Source: CBCPNA01 sp965120415
GTDB lineage: Bacteria > Bacillota > Clostridia > Lachnospirales > CAG-274
DNA length: 38,517 nucleotides
Direction of reading: 5' to 3'
Assembly (NCBI GenBank): GCA_965120415.1
Contig: CBCPNA010000050.1
Location: 1 to 38,517, forward strand
The notes under the pieces were generated by a model. The model saw only the letters and a list, made by a program, of their open reading frames with translations. It had not been told where the DNA came from and made no database searches. A program made the position numbers and the translations under genes. Shown here one piece after another: positions 25,278 through 33,746 of the stretch. The first letter of the stretch is position 1. Each line of letters starts with the position of its first letter.

Positions 25278-27500
25278 TTATAACTTCTGCCTTTTTAGCC
25301 TTAATACATTTAAAAGAACAGATACAGAGCTTAAGCTCATAGCAAAAGCTGCTAACATAGGGTTTAATAAAGCTCCACCAAAAAGGTATACAATACCGGT
25401 TGCAAAGCATAGCCCTATTATATTATAAATAAATGCAAAAAATAAATTTTGCTTAATATTTAAAATAGTTTTTTTGCTTAAATTTATAGTTTTTATAATA
25501 TCGTTTAAATCATTTTTTATCAAAACAATATCTGCTGTATCTATAGCAACATCTGTGCCAGCGCCTATAGCTACAGAAACATCAGCTTTTGCAAGCGCTG
25601 GAGCGTCATTTATACCATCGCCTATCATACAGACTTTTTTGCCTTTATTTTGTAGATTAATTACTTCTTTTAGCTTATCTTCAGGCAATGTTTCATAAAA
25701 TACTGTATCTATATTTACTTCTTTAGCTATTGCTTTAGCCGTTTTTTCATTATCTCCACTAATCATAATAATATCTATATTTATATTTTTTAGTTTTTTT
25801 ATTACCTCTTTTGCATTTTGCTTAATTTTGTCTGAAACAGCTATTATACCAACAACTTTTTTATCTATTGATATATAAAAAGGAGTTTTAGCTTTATTTG
25901 ATAAGCTTTCAAATTCATCTTCAAAATTTTTATAATCTATATCAAAACGATTTAATAAACTTTTGTTACCTATCAAAACTTCTTTTTCTAAAACATTAGC
26001 TTTTATACCAGCCCCAACTAAATATTCAAAATCGCTAGCGTCTAAAAGGTTAATATTTTCTTCTTTTGCTTTTTTTAAAATAGCTAATGCAATAGGGTGC
26101 TCAGAAAGATTTTCTACAGAAGCTGCTATTTGTAAAAGTTCATTTTGGCTTATATCTTTTGTATAAATATTTGTAACTTCGGGTTTACCTTCTGTTATTG
26201 TACCTGTTTTATCAAAAATTATAGTATCTATTTTATAAGCCTTTTCTAAAACTTCTCCACTTTTTATAAGTATACCGTTTAACGCTCCTTTGCCAGAAGC
26301 GACTATTATAGCGCAAGGGGTAGCAAGCCCTAAAGCACAAGGGCAAGCTATTACCAAAATAGATACAAAAATAATTAAAGCAAACTGTATATCTTTTGTA
26401 TAAATAAGCCAAAATAACGCAGAAATTATAGCTATTAAAAATATAATATTAACAAATTTGCCAGAAACAATATCAGCTATTTTAGCTATTTTTGGCTTTT
26501 TGTTTTGGGCATCTTCTATTATTTTTATTATTTGAGAAAATGTTGTATCGTTTAAAGTTTTTGTTGTTTTAATTTTTATATAACCGTTTTTGTTTATTGT
26601 AGCAGCGTATACATTATCTTCTATTTTTTTGCTAATTGGCATGCTTTCTCCTGTTAGCATAGATTCATCTATATATGTTGCTCCCTCTATAATGATACCA
26701 TCTACTGGTATTTTTTCCCCTGGTTTAACAATCAAAATATCGTTTATCAAAACTTCTTCTATAGGGGTGATTTTTTCTTCATTATTTATCAAAACAGTTG
26801 CTGTTTTGGGGCTTAAATCTATAAGCTTTTTTAAAGCATCTGTAGTTTTAGCTTTAGAAAGGCTTTCTAAAAATTTGCCAAGAAATACTAAAGCTATTAT
26901 AACCCCGACTGTTTCAAAATATAGATTATGGACTAAATGGATATTACCTTTTAATATATTTATAAAGTTGTACAAACTATATATAAAAGCTGCTAATGTA
27001 CCTATACATATTAAAGAATACATGTTAGCCCTCTTTTTTATTAAAGCTAAAAAGCCGTTTGTATAAAATTTGTACCCTATTATAATAATAGGTATTGTTA
27101 ATATTAATTGTATTAATGCATAGTTTATAGGGTTTTTATTAATATCTATAATAGATGGTAAAAGGTTTTTAGTTAAAGCAAACATAGGAAACATAGCTAT
27201 AATTAATAAAAAAATAGCCAAAATAAAAGATATAATAAATTGCCAAAATAAAGTTTTAATATTTTTAGTATTATTAAAATTACCTTTTGCGCTATCTTTT
27301 AACACTTTAAAGCCCAGGCTTTCAATCGCTTTTTTTATACTGGATATTTTTATAACATTTTCATCAAATGTAATATTAGCACATTCTAAAGAAAAGTTTA
27401 CATCTATGCTATAAACTCCTTTTTGTTTTAAAACATTATCTTCTATAGATTTAGCGCAAGATGCACAGTGCATACCTTGTATAAAAAGAGTTTTGTTCAT
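25278..27500 (-). CDS. copA: copper-exporting P-type ATPase CopA
   Basis: This P1B-type ATPase pumps Cu+ out of the cell. The 740-aa protein has one N-terminal metal-binding domain (IQGMHCASCAKSIE; Cys12, Cys15). Eight membrane segments follow, including the transport motif ACPCALGLATPCAI, then the phosphorylation site FDKTGTITEGKP, SEHPIALAIL and GDGINDAPALAKADV. All catalytic motifs are intact. AGAGGTGAT lies in front. It begins 11 bp after csoR, so both are under the CsoR promoter. No copZ chaperone gene is present here. The CPC motif and CsoR context favour Cu+ (or Ag+). Confidence 0.95.
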   Translation of the reverse strand: MNKTLFIQGMHCASCAKSIEDNVLKQKGVYSIDVNFSLECANITFDENVIKISSIKKAIESLGFKVLKDSAKGNFNNTKNIKTLFWQFIISFILAIFLLIIAMFPMFALTKNLLPSIIDINKNPINYALIQLILTIPIIIIGYKFYTNGFLALIKKRANMYSLICIGTLAAFIYSLYNFINILKGNIHLVHNLYFETVGVIIALVFLGKFLESLSKAKTTDALKKLIDLSPKTATVLINNEEKITPIEEVLINDILIVKPGEKIPVDGIIIEGATYIDESMLTGESMPISKKIEDNVYAATINKNGYIKIKTTKTLNDTTFSQIIKIIEDAQNKKPKIAKIADIVSGKFVNIIFLIAIISALFWLIYTKDIQFALIIFVSILVIACPCALGLATPCAIIVASGKGALNGILIKSGEVLEKAYKIDTIIFDKTGTITEGKPEVTNIYTKDISQNELLQIAASVENLSEHPIALAILKKAKEENINLLDASDFEYLVGAGIKANVLEKEVLIGNKSLLNRFDIDYKNFEDEFESLSNKAKTPFYISIDKKVVGIIAVSDKIKQNAKEVIKKLKNINIDIIMISGDNEKTAKAIAKEVNIDTVFYETLPEDKLKEVINLQNKGKKVCMIGDGINDAPALAKADVSVAIGAGTDVAIDTADIVLIKNDLNDIIKTINLSKKTILNIKQNLFFAFIYNIIGLCFATGIVYLFGGALLNPMLAAFAMSLSSVSVLLNVLRLKRQKL

Positions 27501-27511
27501 TATATCACCTC

Positions 27512-27796
27512 TTATTTGATTAATTTTTTTAAAATGTCCATAAGCTCTGTTAGGGCTTTTGTATCGTTTTCTTTAATTTCTTTTAAAAGGCAGTTTTCTA
27601 TATGCAGCTTTAATATAAGCTTATTAACTCCATCTAAAGCAGCCTTTATAGCTAAAGTCTGGTTTAAAATATCGTTACAATATGCGTCGTTTTCAATCAT
27701 TTTTTTAACCCCTTTAACTTGCCCCTCTATTTTATTTAGCCTTTTAGCTAAATCATTTTTTAAGCTATCAGCTCTTTTTGTTGTTTTTGTATTCAT
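27512..27796 (-). CDS. csoR: copper-sensing repressor CsoR
   Basis: This all-helical repressor leaves DNA when it binds Cu+. The 94-aa protein shows the copper ligands Cys40 (DAYCNDI), His65 and Cys69 (LKLHIENCLL), the C-H-C set of true CsoR proteins, as opposed to FrmR or RcnR. The family motif RLNKIEGQVKGVKKMIE is at about 19-35. The frame is open upstream to 27817, but ATG 27796 has GGAGGT (27806-27801) in front and gives the normal start. It is first in csoR-copA. Confidence 0.94.
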   Translation of the reverse strand: MNTKTTKRADSLKNDLAKRLNKIEGQVKGVKKMIENDAYCNDILNQTLAIKAALDGVNKLILKLHIENCLLKEIKENDTKALTELMDILKKLIK

Positions 27797-27810
27797 AACA
27801 ACCTCCATAT

Positions 27811-27856
27811 ATACCATATACCCCTATATTGTATATCATTTATCTTTATTTGTCAA
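27811..27856 (-). promoter_or_regulatory. csoR-copA promoter with overlapping CsoR operator
   Basis: On the minus strand TTGACA (27856-27851) and TACAAT (27833-27828) are exactly 17 bp apart. Over and just past the -10 lies ATACAATATAGGGGTATATG (from 27834 on), a partly symmetric block with a G4 run. It resembles the known CsoR operators, which centre on a TACC..GGGGTA-like element. Binding there would block RNA polymerase. Confidence 0.75.
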
Positions 27857-27857
27857 T

Positions 27858-27887
27858 AAAAAATAGCCCACTAAAAGTAGTGGGCTT
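27858..27887 (-). terminator. terminator of the flavoprotein gene
   Basis: AGCCCACTA (27865-27873) and TAGTGGGCT (27878-27886) form a 9-bp stem. On the minus strand it is followed by ATTTTTTATT. It separates the flavoprotein gene from the csoR promoter, which starts right after it. Confidence 0.88.
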
Positions 27888-27894
27888 AATATAT

Positions 27895-28539
27895 TTAATT
27901 TTCTTTTCTTATAAAATTAGTTAAAACTTTAGGTTCTTTTTCAGGTAAAGGTATACCAGCATCTAAAGCAGCTTTTTGGCAATTAAGGATATAAGCCATA
28001 TTTCTTGCAAGAACACGCATTGTATACATACCTTCTTCATCTTTTTTTACCTCTTCTGGAGTTGTGCCGTGCACCATATTCCAATATCTTGAAGATACAA
28101 TAGGCATTTCTTGTATAGTAAAATATTTATTAAGCTGATCGAAAGTTGCAGTTGTTCCAGCTCTCCTTGCAGAAATAACAGCCGCTGCTGGTTTCATATA
28201 AAAAGCTTTATTATTATTTCCCATACCTTCAGAATAAAATAGCCTATCCATAAAAGATATAATACTACCATTAGCAGAAGCATAGTATACCGGGCTACCA
28301 AATATAAAGCCGTCAAAATCGTAAGCTTTTTTTCTAAATAAATTTACGATATCATCAAAAATACATTCGCCCTTTTTTAAGCAGCCGTTGCAAGCTATGC
28401 ATCCTCCTATAGGCTTTTTGCCTATCCAAAAGATTTCTGTTTGTATATTTTCTTTATTTAAAGTTTCAGCTACTTCATTAAGTGCTGTATACGTACAACC
28501 GTTTTCTTTAGGGCTACCGTTTATTAAGCAGACTTTCAT
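27895..28539 (-). CDS. iron-sulfur flavoprotein / NADPH-dependent FMN reductase family
   Basis: The 214-aa protein has a flavodoxin-like fold. The FMN phosphate loop is INGSPKENGCTY (residues 6-17). Cysteines 47, 50, 53 and 59 (GGCIACNGCLKKGEC) make the compact C-x2-C-x2-C-x5-C motif of iron-sulfur flavoproteins, which hold a [4Fe-4S] cluster next to FMN. FIFGSPVYYASANGSIISFM is the second flavin-binding loop. Members pass electrons between ferredoxin and various acceptors, some handling oxygen stress. The physiological partner cannot be told. GAAAGG lies in front. The gene is monocistronic and divergent from the tannase-like gene. Confidence 0.88.
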   Translation of the reverse strand: MKVCLINGSPKENGCTYTALNEVAETLNKENIQTEIFWIGKKPIGGCIACNGCLKKGECIFDDIVNLFRKKAYDFDGFIFGSPVYYASANGSIISFMDRLFYSEGMGNNNKAFYMKPAAAVISARRAGTTATFDQLNKYFTIQEMPIVSSRYWNMVHGTTPEEVKKDEEGMYTMRVLARNMAYILNCQKAALDAGIPLPEKEPKVLTNFIRKEN

Positions 28540-28731
28540 AATTATATCATACCTTTCTAAAAAATATATATAAATATTATATCATATATACTATAAATAT
28601 ACAACTTAATAAAATAGCAATAAAATATTAATAGATATTCACAAAAAATTAACAAATATTTAAAAATAAATTCATTTTATTTTCATAAATTATTTGATAA
28701 AATAAATTGCAAAAAAATAAGGAGGATACAT

Positions 28732-30954
28732 ATGAAAAAGTTTATAGCTATAATTACTTCTATATCAATGGTGTTTACTTTAACTGCTTGTGGTAATAGC
28801 AATACAACAGTAGCAGAAGTAGCAGAAACAGAAGAAGTAGATAAGTATTCTAATGTAGTTTCTGATAAAGAATATATAGAGACAACTCTAAATCTTGCAA
28901 ATAATGAAGAAAAGGAATGGACTTATTCACAAGAAGATGATGCATGGGTGCTTTCTATCGTTTCTGCCGTAGCTTATCCAGAAATAGAGGATCAGCAGGG
29001 CGTTTCTGTATGTGTGCCTGCGGCTTATGTTGTTGGTATAGATACAGATAAAGACGGTATAGCAGATGTAACAGCAAATGATTATACAGATGCTGTTAAA
29101 GGAGATTTAGTAATAGATTATGATGCAGAAATAATAAGCACAAATGGACAAACTTATACCGCTGGTACAGCTCCAGTTATATTAAACACAGGCGCTGCTG
29201 GATATGGCTCAAGTACAAATACATTAGCCGCAACTACATATGCTAAAGAAGGGTATATAAACGTTTCTTGTGGTAACCGTGGTAAACAAGACACTGCAAC
29301 AGATGAAAACGGTAATACTTATTATACTGGTGATGCCCCATCTTGCCTTGTTGACCAAAAAAATGCCGCACGTTTTGTTAAATATAATATTTTGCTTGGC
29401 AACTTGCCTGGTAACGTAGATTATTTTGTTTCTACCGGAGGTTCTGGAGGGGGAGCTCATGCTACTATGTTTGCCTTAACTTCTAACAACCCTGATTTTT
29501 ATGATTATGAAATAGAGGCTGGAGCAGTTGGAGTTTATTTATTAGATGACGGTAGTTATACAACAACAGTGACAATTGATAATATAGATTATGAAATTTC
29601 AGATGGTGCTTGGGGTTGTATGGCTTATAGCGCTATTACCCCTTTAGCAGATGCTGATATGGCGTTAGCTTTTGAATATTATATGAATACAGAATACGAT
29701 TTTGGTACACCATTTAAAAATCAATTGGCAGAATATTTGTCAACTGCTTATATGGAATATATAAATAATTTAAATTTAACTGTGTCTGAATCTAGCGTTG
29801 ACGTTGATTTAAATAATGATGGAGATAAGGACGATATTGTTTCTTTAACTATAGAATATGACCCAGAAAATTATCCAGAAACAAACGGTTATTACGGAAC
29901 ATATCTAGATTTATATTTAGCAAAATTTCAGGAGAATTTACAATGGTATTTAGATAATTTAGATTATGCAGATGACTTTACATGGTTTGATGATAACGGA
30001 AATGCTCTTACAGATGAAGAGGTTGCAAATATGTCTGCTAGCGATAAAGCCGTAGCATTTATAGAAGGAAGATATGCAAAAAGTAGCTCTGGTAAAGGTA
30101 ATATGGGAGCGCCTGGTGATATAGGAAATGATGGAGATTTACCTGACGGTGATTTGCCTGATGATATAGATATAGAAGAAGATAATGAGCGCAGCTTTGC
30201 AAATGATGATGTAGCAGCAAATAGCGCTGGCGATACAATGGATGTAGGTACTCCAGATGCTGGTACAACACAAGCAGCAGGTAGCACTATCGATTCTGCT
30301 AATTATGCAACATATGAAGAAATGGTACAAGCTTATAGAGAAGATATAGCAGAAATAGAAGATTTAGATGAATATGGCAACAATATTGTAGATTTATATA
30401 ATCCATTAAACTATATAGATGCATATGGTACAGAAAACCCAACATGGGTAAGGATATTAATGGGAGCTAGCGAAGGCGATATGTCTATGTTTTCTTCTTT
30501 AAATCTTTGGATATATATGTTAAATGCTAATATAGATGCTAATATAGAGTGGCAATGGGATGGAGGACATGTTCCATCAGAAATTTTAAGCTCATCTTTT
30601 TCTCTATATATAGACCAAATGTATGGAAAATATGTAAACGGAAATACAATAGAAGCTAAAGAAGCAACAAAACAAACAGAAAACGGAACAGAAACTTCGC
30701 CTAATGGTACAGATTTAAGCTCTTGGGTAGATTATTCTGATATAACAAATGTATCATTTAGCTTAGAAGATATTATTGCTTATCGTACTAATGGTGCTAG
30801 CAAAACAGTACCAAGCTTTGATGTTATAGATTATGGACAAGAAGATTATGTTTTTGGTAGCAAAACAAAAGACGCAAGACATTGGAATAAATATTTATTA
30901 GAAATCTATGAAAATTATGCAGCTGTATTAGAACCACTGTTTAATAATGCTTAA
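28732..30954 (+). CDS. tannase-like (subtype B) alpha/beta hydrolase lipoprotein
   Basis: The 740-aa protein starts with a lipoprotein signal (lipobox LTAC, Cys20), so it should be anchored outside the cell. It then resembles bacterial subtype B tannases, which split gallate esters. Visible are GNRGKQDT, YTGDAPSCLVDQKNAARFVK, the nucleophile elbow STGGSGGGAH (Ser238), CMAYSAITPLADADMA and the likely catalytic His613 in DGGHVPSEIL. Two Ca-binding-like loops occur (DTDKDGIAD, DLNNDGDKD). Residues about 452-525 are a low-complexity Gly/Asp-rich insert. AAGGAGGA lies in front; no clear promoter was found. A feruloyl-esterase or another esterase role is possible. Confidence 0.78.
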   Translation: MKKFIAIITSISMVFTLTACGNSNTTVAEVAETEEVDKYSNVVSDKEYIETTLNLANNEEKEWTYSQEDDAWVLSIVSAVAYPEIEDQQGVSVCVPAAYVVGIDTDKDGIADVTANDYTDAVKGDLVIDYDAEIISTNGQTYTAGTAPVILNTGAAGYGSSTNTLAATTYAKEGYINVSCGNRGKQDTATDENGNTYYTGDAPSCLVDQKNAARFVKYNILLGNLPGNVDYFVSTGGSGGGAHATMFALTSNNPDFYDYEIEAGAVGVYLLDDGSYTTTVTIDNIDYEISDGAWGCMAYSAITPLADADMALAFEYYMNTEYDFGTPFKNQLAEYLSTAYMEYINNLNLTVSESSVDVDLNNDGDKDDIVSLTIEYDPENYPETNGYYGTYLDLYLAKFQENLQWYLDNLDYADDFTWFDDNGNALTDEEVANMSASDKAVAFIEGRYAKSSSGKGNMGAPGDIGNDGDLPDGDLPDDIDIEEDNERSFANDDVAANSAGDTMDVGTPDAGTTQAAGSTIDSANYATYEEMVQAYREDIAEIEDLDEYGNNIVDLYNPLNYIDAYGTENPTWVRILMGASEGDMSMFSSLNLWIYMLNANIDANIEWQWDGGHVPSEILSSSFSLYIDQMYGKYVNGNTIEAKEATKQTENGTETSPNGTDLSSWVDYSDITNVSFSLEDIIAYRTNGASKTVPSFDVIDYGQEDYVFGSKTKDARHWNKYLLEIYENYAAVLEPLFNNA

Positions 30955-30964
30955 AATAATTAAT

Positions 30965-30988
30965 AAAAGGCACTTTTAGTGCCTTTTT
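30965..30988 (+). terminator. terminator after the tannase-like gene
   Basis: AAAAGGCACT and AGTGCCTTTT form a 10-bp stem around TTT, followed by T. Confidence 0.9.
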
Positions 30989-31091
30989 ATTTTGAAAATA
31001 TTTTACATTTTTATTACATTATATTTATTTTATAGATTTTATTTTAAATTTGTGATATATTTATTTTTATATTTTATAAATAGGAGTTTTT

Positions 31092-31625
31092 ATGGAATTA
31101 ATAAAAAATCTTGATAATGCTATAATTTTATCTATACATAGTTTTATGAGTAAAAGCCCTTTTTTAGTAAATATTTTTGACTTTATAACAACGCTTGGCG
31201 ACCGTGGCTTTATATGGATTGTTTTTGCTGTTTTAATGCTTTTTAAAAGGCATACAAGAGGTTATGGCTTAATCTTACTTCTTTCTTTATTTGTAGGCTC
31301 TTATATAGGGAACCATTTTTTAAAAAATTTAATAAAAAGAGTGCGTCCTTTTTATACATTAGGGCTAGTGCCTTTTATAGCCCCACCCGGCGGTTATTCC
31401 TTTCCATCGGGGCATTCTTTAAGCGCTTTTGTAGGAGGATATTGTATATTTAAATGTAATAAAAGGCTTGGATATTTTGCCCTTTTTTTATCGTTTTTAA
31501 TAGCTATTTCAAGGTTACTTTTAATTGTGCATTATTTAACGGATATTTTGGCAGGAGCTATAATAGGTATTTTAACAGCAAGTGCTTTTTTATATTTAGC
31601 TAAAAAACTAAAAATAACAAATTAA
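31092..31625 (+). CDS. PAP2-family membrane phosphatase
   Basis: This is a lipid phosphatase, possibly acting on undecaprenyl diphosphate (as BcrC/PgpB do) or on phosphatidic acid. The 177-aa protein has all three PAP2 motifs: KNLIKRVRP (78-86), PSGH (105-108) and SR-x5-H-x3-D (Ser140, Arg141, His147, Asp151). Five to six membrane helices are visible. TAGGAG lies about 5 bp before the ATG. It has its own unit between a terminator upstream and the tig promoter downstream. If it acts on C55-PP it duplicates the UppP function found at 6132-6950. Confidence 0.9.
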   Translation: MELIKNLDNAIILSIHSFMSKSPFLVNIFDFITTLGDRGFIWIVFAVLMLFKRHTRGYGLILLLSLFVGSYIGNHFLKNLIKRVRPFYTLGLVPFIAPPGGYSFPSGHSLSAFVGGYCIFKCNKRLGYFALFLSFLIAISRLLLIVHYLTDILAGAIIGILTASAFLYLAKKLKITN

Positions 31626-31632
31626 TAAACAA

Positions 31633-31661
31633 TTGATTTTTAAAAAATTATATGGTATACT
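31633..31661 (+). promoter_or_regulatory. promoter of tig
   Basis: TTGATT (31633-31638) and TATACT (31656-31661) are exactly 17 bp apart, with TGG just before the -10. It starts a few bases after the PAP2 stop codon and 47 bp before the trigger factor start. Confidence 0.75.
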
Positions 31662-31707
31662 TATATAAGTGTGATTTATGATCTTTTTTATAAGGAGGAT
31701 TTAATAA

Positions 31708-32961
31708 ATGAGCAATGTAAAAAACATTGATACAGATAAATATGAAATAACTTTTACCGTTGATGCTAAACGCTTTAACGAAGGGCTTGAATATTCTTTT
31801 AAAAAAAATCAAAGCTATTTTAACATTAAAGGCTTTAGAAAGGGCAAAGTACCACGTAATATTATAGAAAAGACTTTTGGAGAAAGTGTTTTTTATGAAG
31901 ATGCTTTTGAGTTTATTTTTCCGGATGCTTATATTGAGGCGCTTAAAGAAAGTAAGCTTACCGTTGTTTCAAAGCCAGAGGTTAATGTATCCTCTGTTTC
32001 TAAAAAAGATGGAGTTACCTTTAGTGCAATAGTTTATACAAAGCCAAAAGTTACCCTTCCAGAATATAAGGGGCTTTCTTGCAAAAAAGAAACGTATACA
32101 GTAACAAAAGAAGATGTAGAAAAAGTTTTACAAGAAAATTTGAAAAAATATGAAAAGACTATCTCTGTAGATAATCGCCCGGTAGAAAAAGGCGATGTAG
32201 TTAATATAGATTATGAAGGCTTTATTGAAGATAAGCCTTTTGAAGGTGGAAAGGGTACAGGTTATGACCTTTTGATAGGCTCTAACACTTTTATAGATAA
32301 TTTTGAAGAACAGCTTATAGGTAAAAATATAGGCGACGAAGTTTTAATAAACGTTACCTTTCCTAAAGAATACCATCATGAGGCTTTAGCATCCAAAAAC
32401 GCTACATTTAAAGTTTTGATAAACGGTATTTATATAAAAGAAGTACCTGAATTAACTGACGCTTTTGTACAAGATATAACAGAATTTGAAAATATTAAAG
32501 ATTATAAAAAAGATATTAAAACAAAGCTTACAGCAGCTAAAAAAGAAGAGGCAGAAGCCAAAATGAAAGAAGAGCTTTTGAGCGCTCTTTTAGAAAAGGC
32601 AGATCTTAATATACCAAAACAAATGGTAGATTTAGAATTAGAAAATGAAACAGCAAGATTTAAAAATATGCTTATGCAAAATGGGCTTTCTGCTAGCGAG
32701 TTTTCACGTGTTACAGGGCAAAATATAGATAATATAATAAGCAATCTTAAACCTAATGTAGAAAGGGAGATAAAATGCAGCTTATTGCTTGAGGCTATTA
32801 TAGAAAAAGAAAAGATTAAGGCAACAGAAAAAGATTTAACAACATATTTTGAAAATTCTCCAAAACCCCCTACAGAAAATGACAAAAAGTTTGCTACCCT
32901 TAATATACAAAACAAAAAGGCGCTTGATTTATTATTAAAAAATGCTAATTTTATTGAATAA
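31708..32961 (+). CDS. tig: trigger factor
   Basis: This ribosome-bound chaperone shelters new proteins and has peptidyl-prolyl isomerase activity. The 417-aa protein has the ribosome-binding loop in GFRKGKVPRNIIEKTFGE (about residues 43-60). The FKBP-type domain (EKGDVVNIDYEGFIEDKPFE to ATFKV) spans about 155-240, and the helical C-terminal arms complete it. Length is slightly below the usual 430. AAGGAGGAT lies in front. It leads the conserved order tig-clpP-clpX. Confidence 0.97.
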   Translation: MSNVKNIDTDKYEITFTVDAKRFNEGLEYSFKKNQSYFNIKGFRKGKVPRNIIEKTFGESVFYEDAFEFIFPDAYIEALKESKLTVVSKPEVNVSSVSKKDGVTFSAIVYTKPKVTLPEYKGLSCKKETYTVTKEDVEKVLQENLKKYEKTISVDNRPVEKGDVVNIDYEGFIEDKPFEGGKGTGYDLLIGSNTFIDNFEEQLIGKNIGDEVLINVTFPKEYHHEALASKNATFKVLINGIYIKEVPELTDAFVQDITEFENIKDYKKDIKTKLTAAKKEEAEAKMKEELLSALLEKADLNIPKQMVDLELENETARFKNMLMQNGLSASEFSRVTGQNIDNIISNLKPNVEREIKCSLLLEAIIEKEKIKATEKDLTTYFENSPKPPTENDKKFATLNIQNKKALDLLLKNANFIE

Positions 32962-32990
32962 TTATTAATTTAAATTTAGGAGGAATTAAA

Positions 32991-33572
32991 ATGTCTTTAG
33001 TACCTATGGTTGTTGACCAGACTTCTGCTGGTGAACGTGCGTATGATATATATTCTAGATTATTAAAAGATAGAATAATTTTTTTGGGCGAGCAAGTTTG
33101 CGATATAAGCGCTAATTTAGTTGTGGCACAGCTATTATACCTTGCTGCAGAAGACCCGGAAAAGGATATAAGCCTTTATATAAACAGCCCAGGGGGCTCT
33201 GTTACAGCAGGGCTTGCTATATATGACACTATGCAATATATAAAGCCAGATGTTTCTACTATCTGTATAGGGCTTGCCGCTAGCATGGGGGCGTTTTTGC
33301 TAGCTGGAGGAGCCAAAGGCAAAAGATACGCCCTTCCTAATGCCGAGATTATGATACATCAGCCTTTAGGCGGAGCTAGAGGGCAAGCAACAGATATGAA
33401 AATTCAAGTAGAACAAATATTAAAAATAAAAGAAAAATTAAATCAAATGCTTTCTAAAAATACAGGACAGCCTATAGAAACTATCCAAAATGACACAGAA
33501 AGGGATAACTACATGTCAGCAGAAGAGGCAAAAGCTTATGGGCTTATAGATTCTGTTATAGAAAAGATTTAA
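32991..33572 (+). CDS. clpP: ATP-dependent Clp protease proteolytic subunit
   Basis: This serine protease forms a 14-subunit barrel that degrades proteins fed in by ClpX or ClpC. The 193-aa protein has the full triad: Ser98 (GLAASMGAF), His123 (MIHQPLGG) and Asp172. INSPGGSVTAGLAIYD is the typical substrate-groove motif. TAGGAGGA lies before the ATG. It lies between its chaperone partner clpX and trigger factor. Confidence 0.98.
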   Translation: MSLVPMVVDQTSAGERAYDIYSRLLKDRIIFLGEQVCDISANLVVAQLLYLAAEDPEKDISLYINSPGGSVTAGLAIYDTMQYIKPDVSTICIGLAASMGAFLLAGGAKGKRYALPNAEIMIHQPLGGARGQATDMKIQVEQILKIKEKLNQMLSKNTGQPIETIQNDTERDNYMSAEEAKAYGLIDSVIEKI

Positions 33573-33746
33573 TTTATCTTTAAAATAACTTTAAAATAAT
33601 ATATAAATTAGTAGCATTTTAGATATTATTTTAGATATTATTGATTATGCAATAGGGCAACGTGGTTTATAGGGGAAAGCTTGTTTAATAATACAAAATG
33701 TTACTTTATAACATATCACAAAATAATCAATGAAAGGAATGAATAT

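Noticed and set aside
29964..30330. Overlapping minus-strand frames inside the tannase-like gene
   Set aside because: They are shadows of the low-complexity Gly/Asp-rich insert. They have no start signals.
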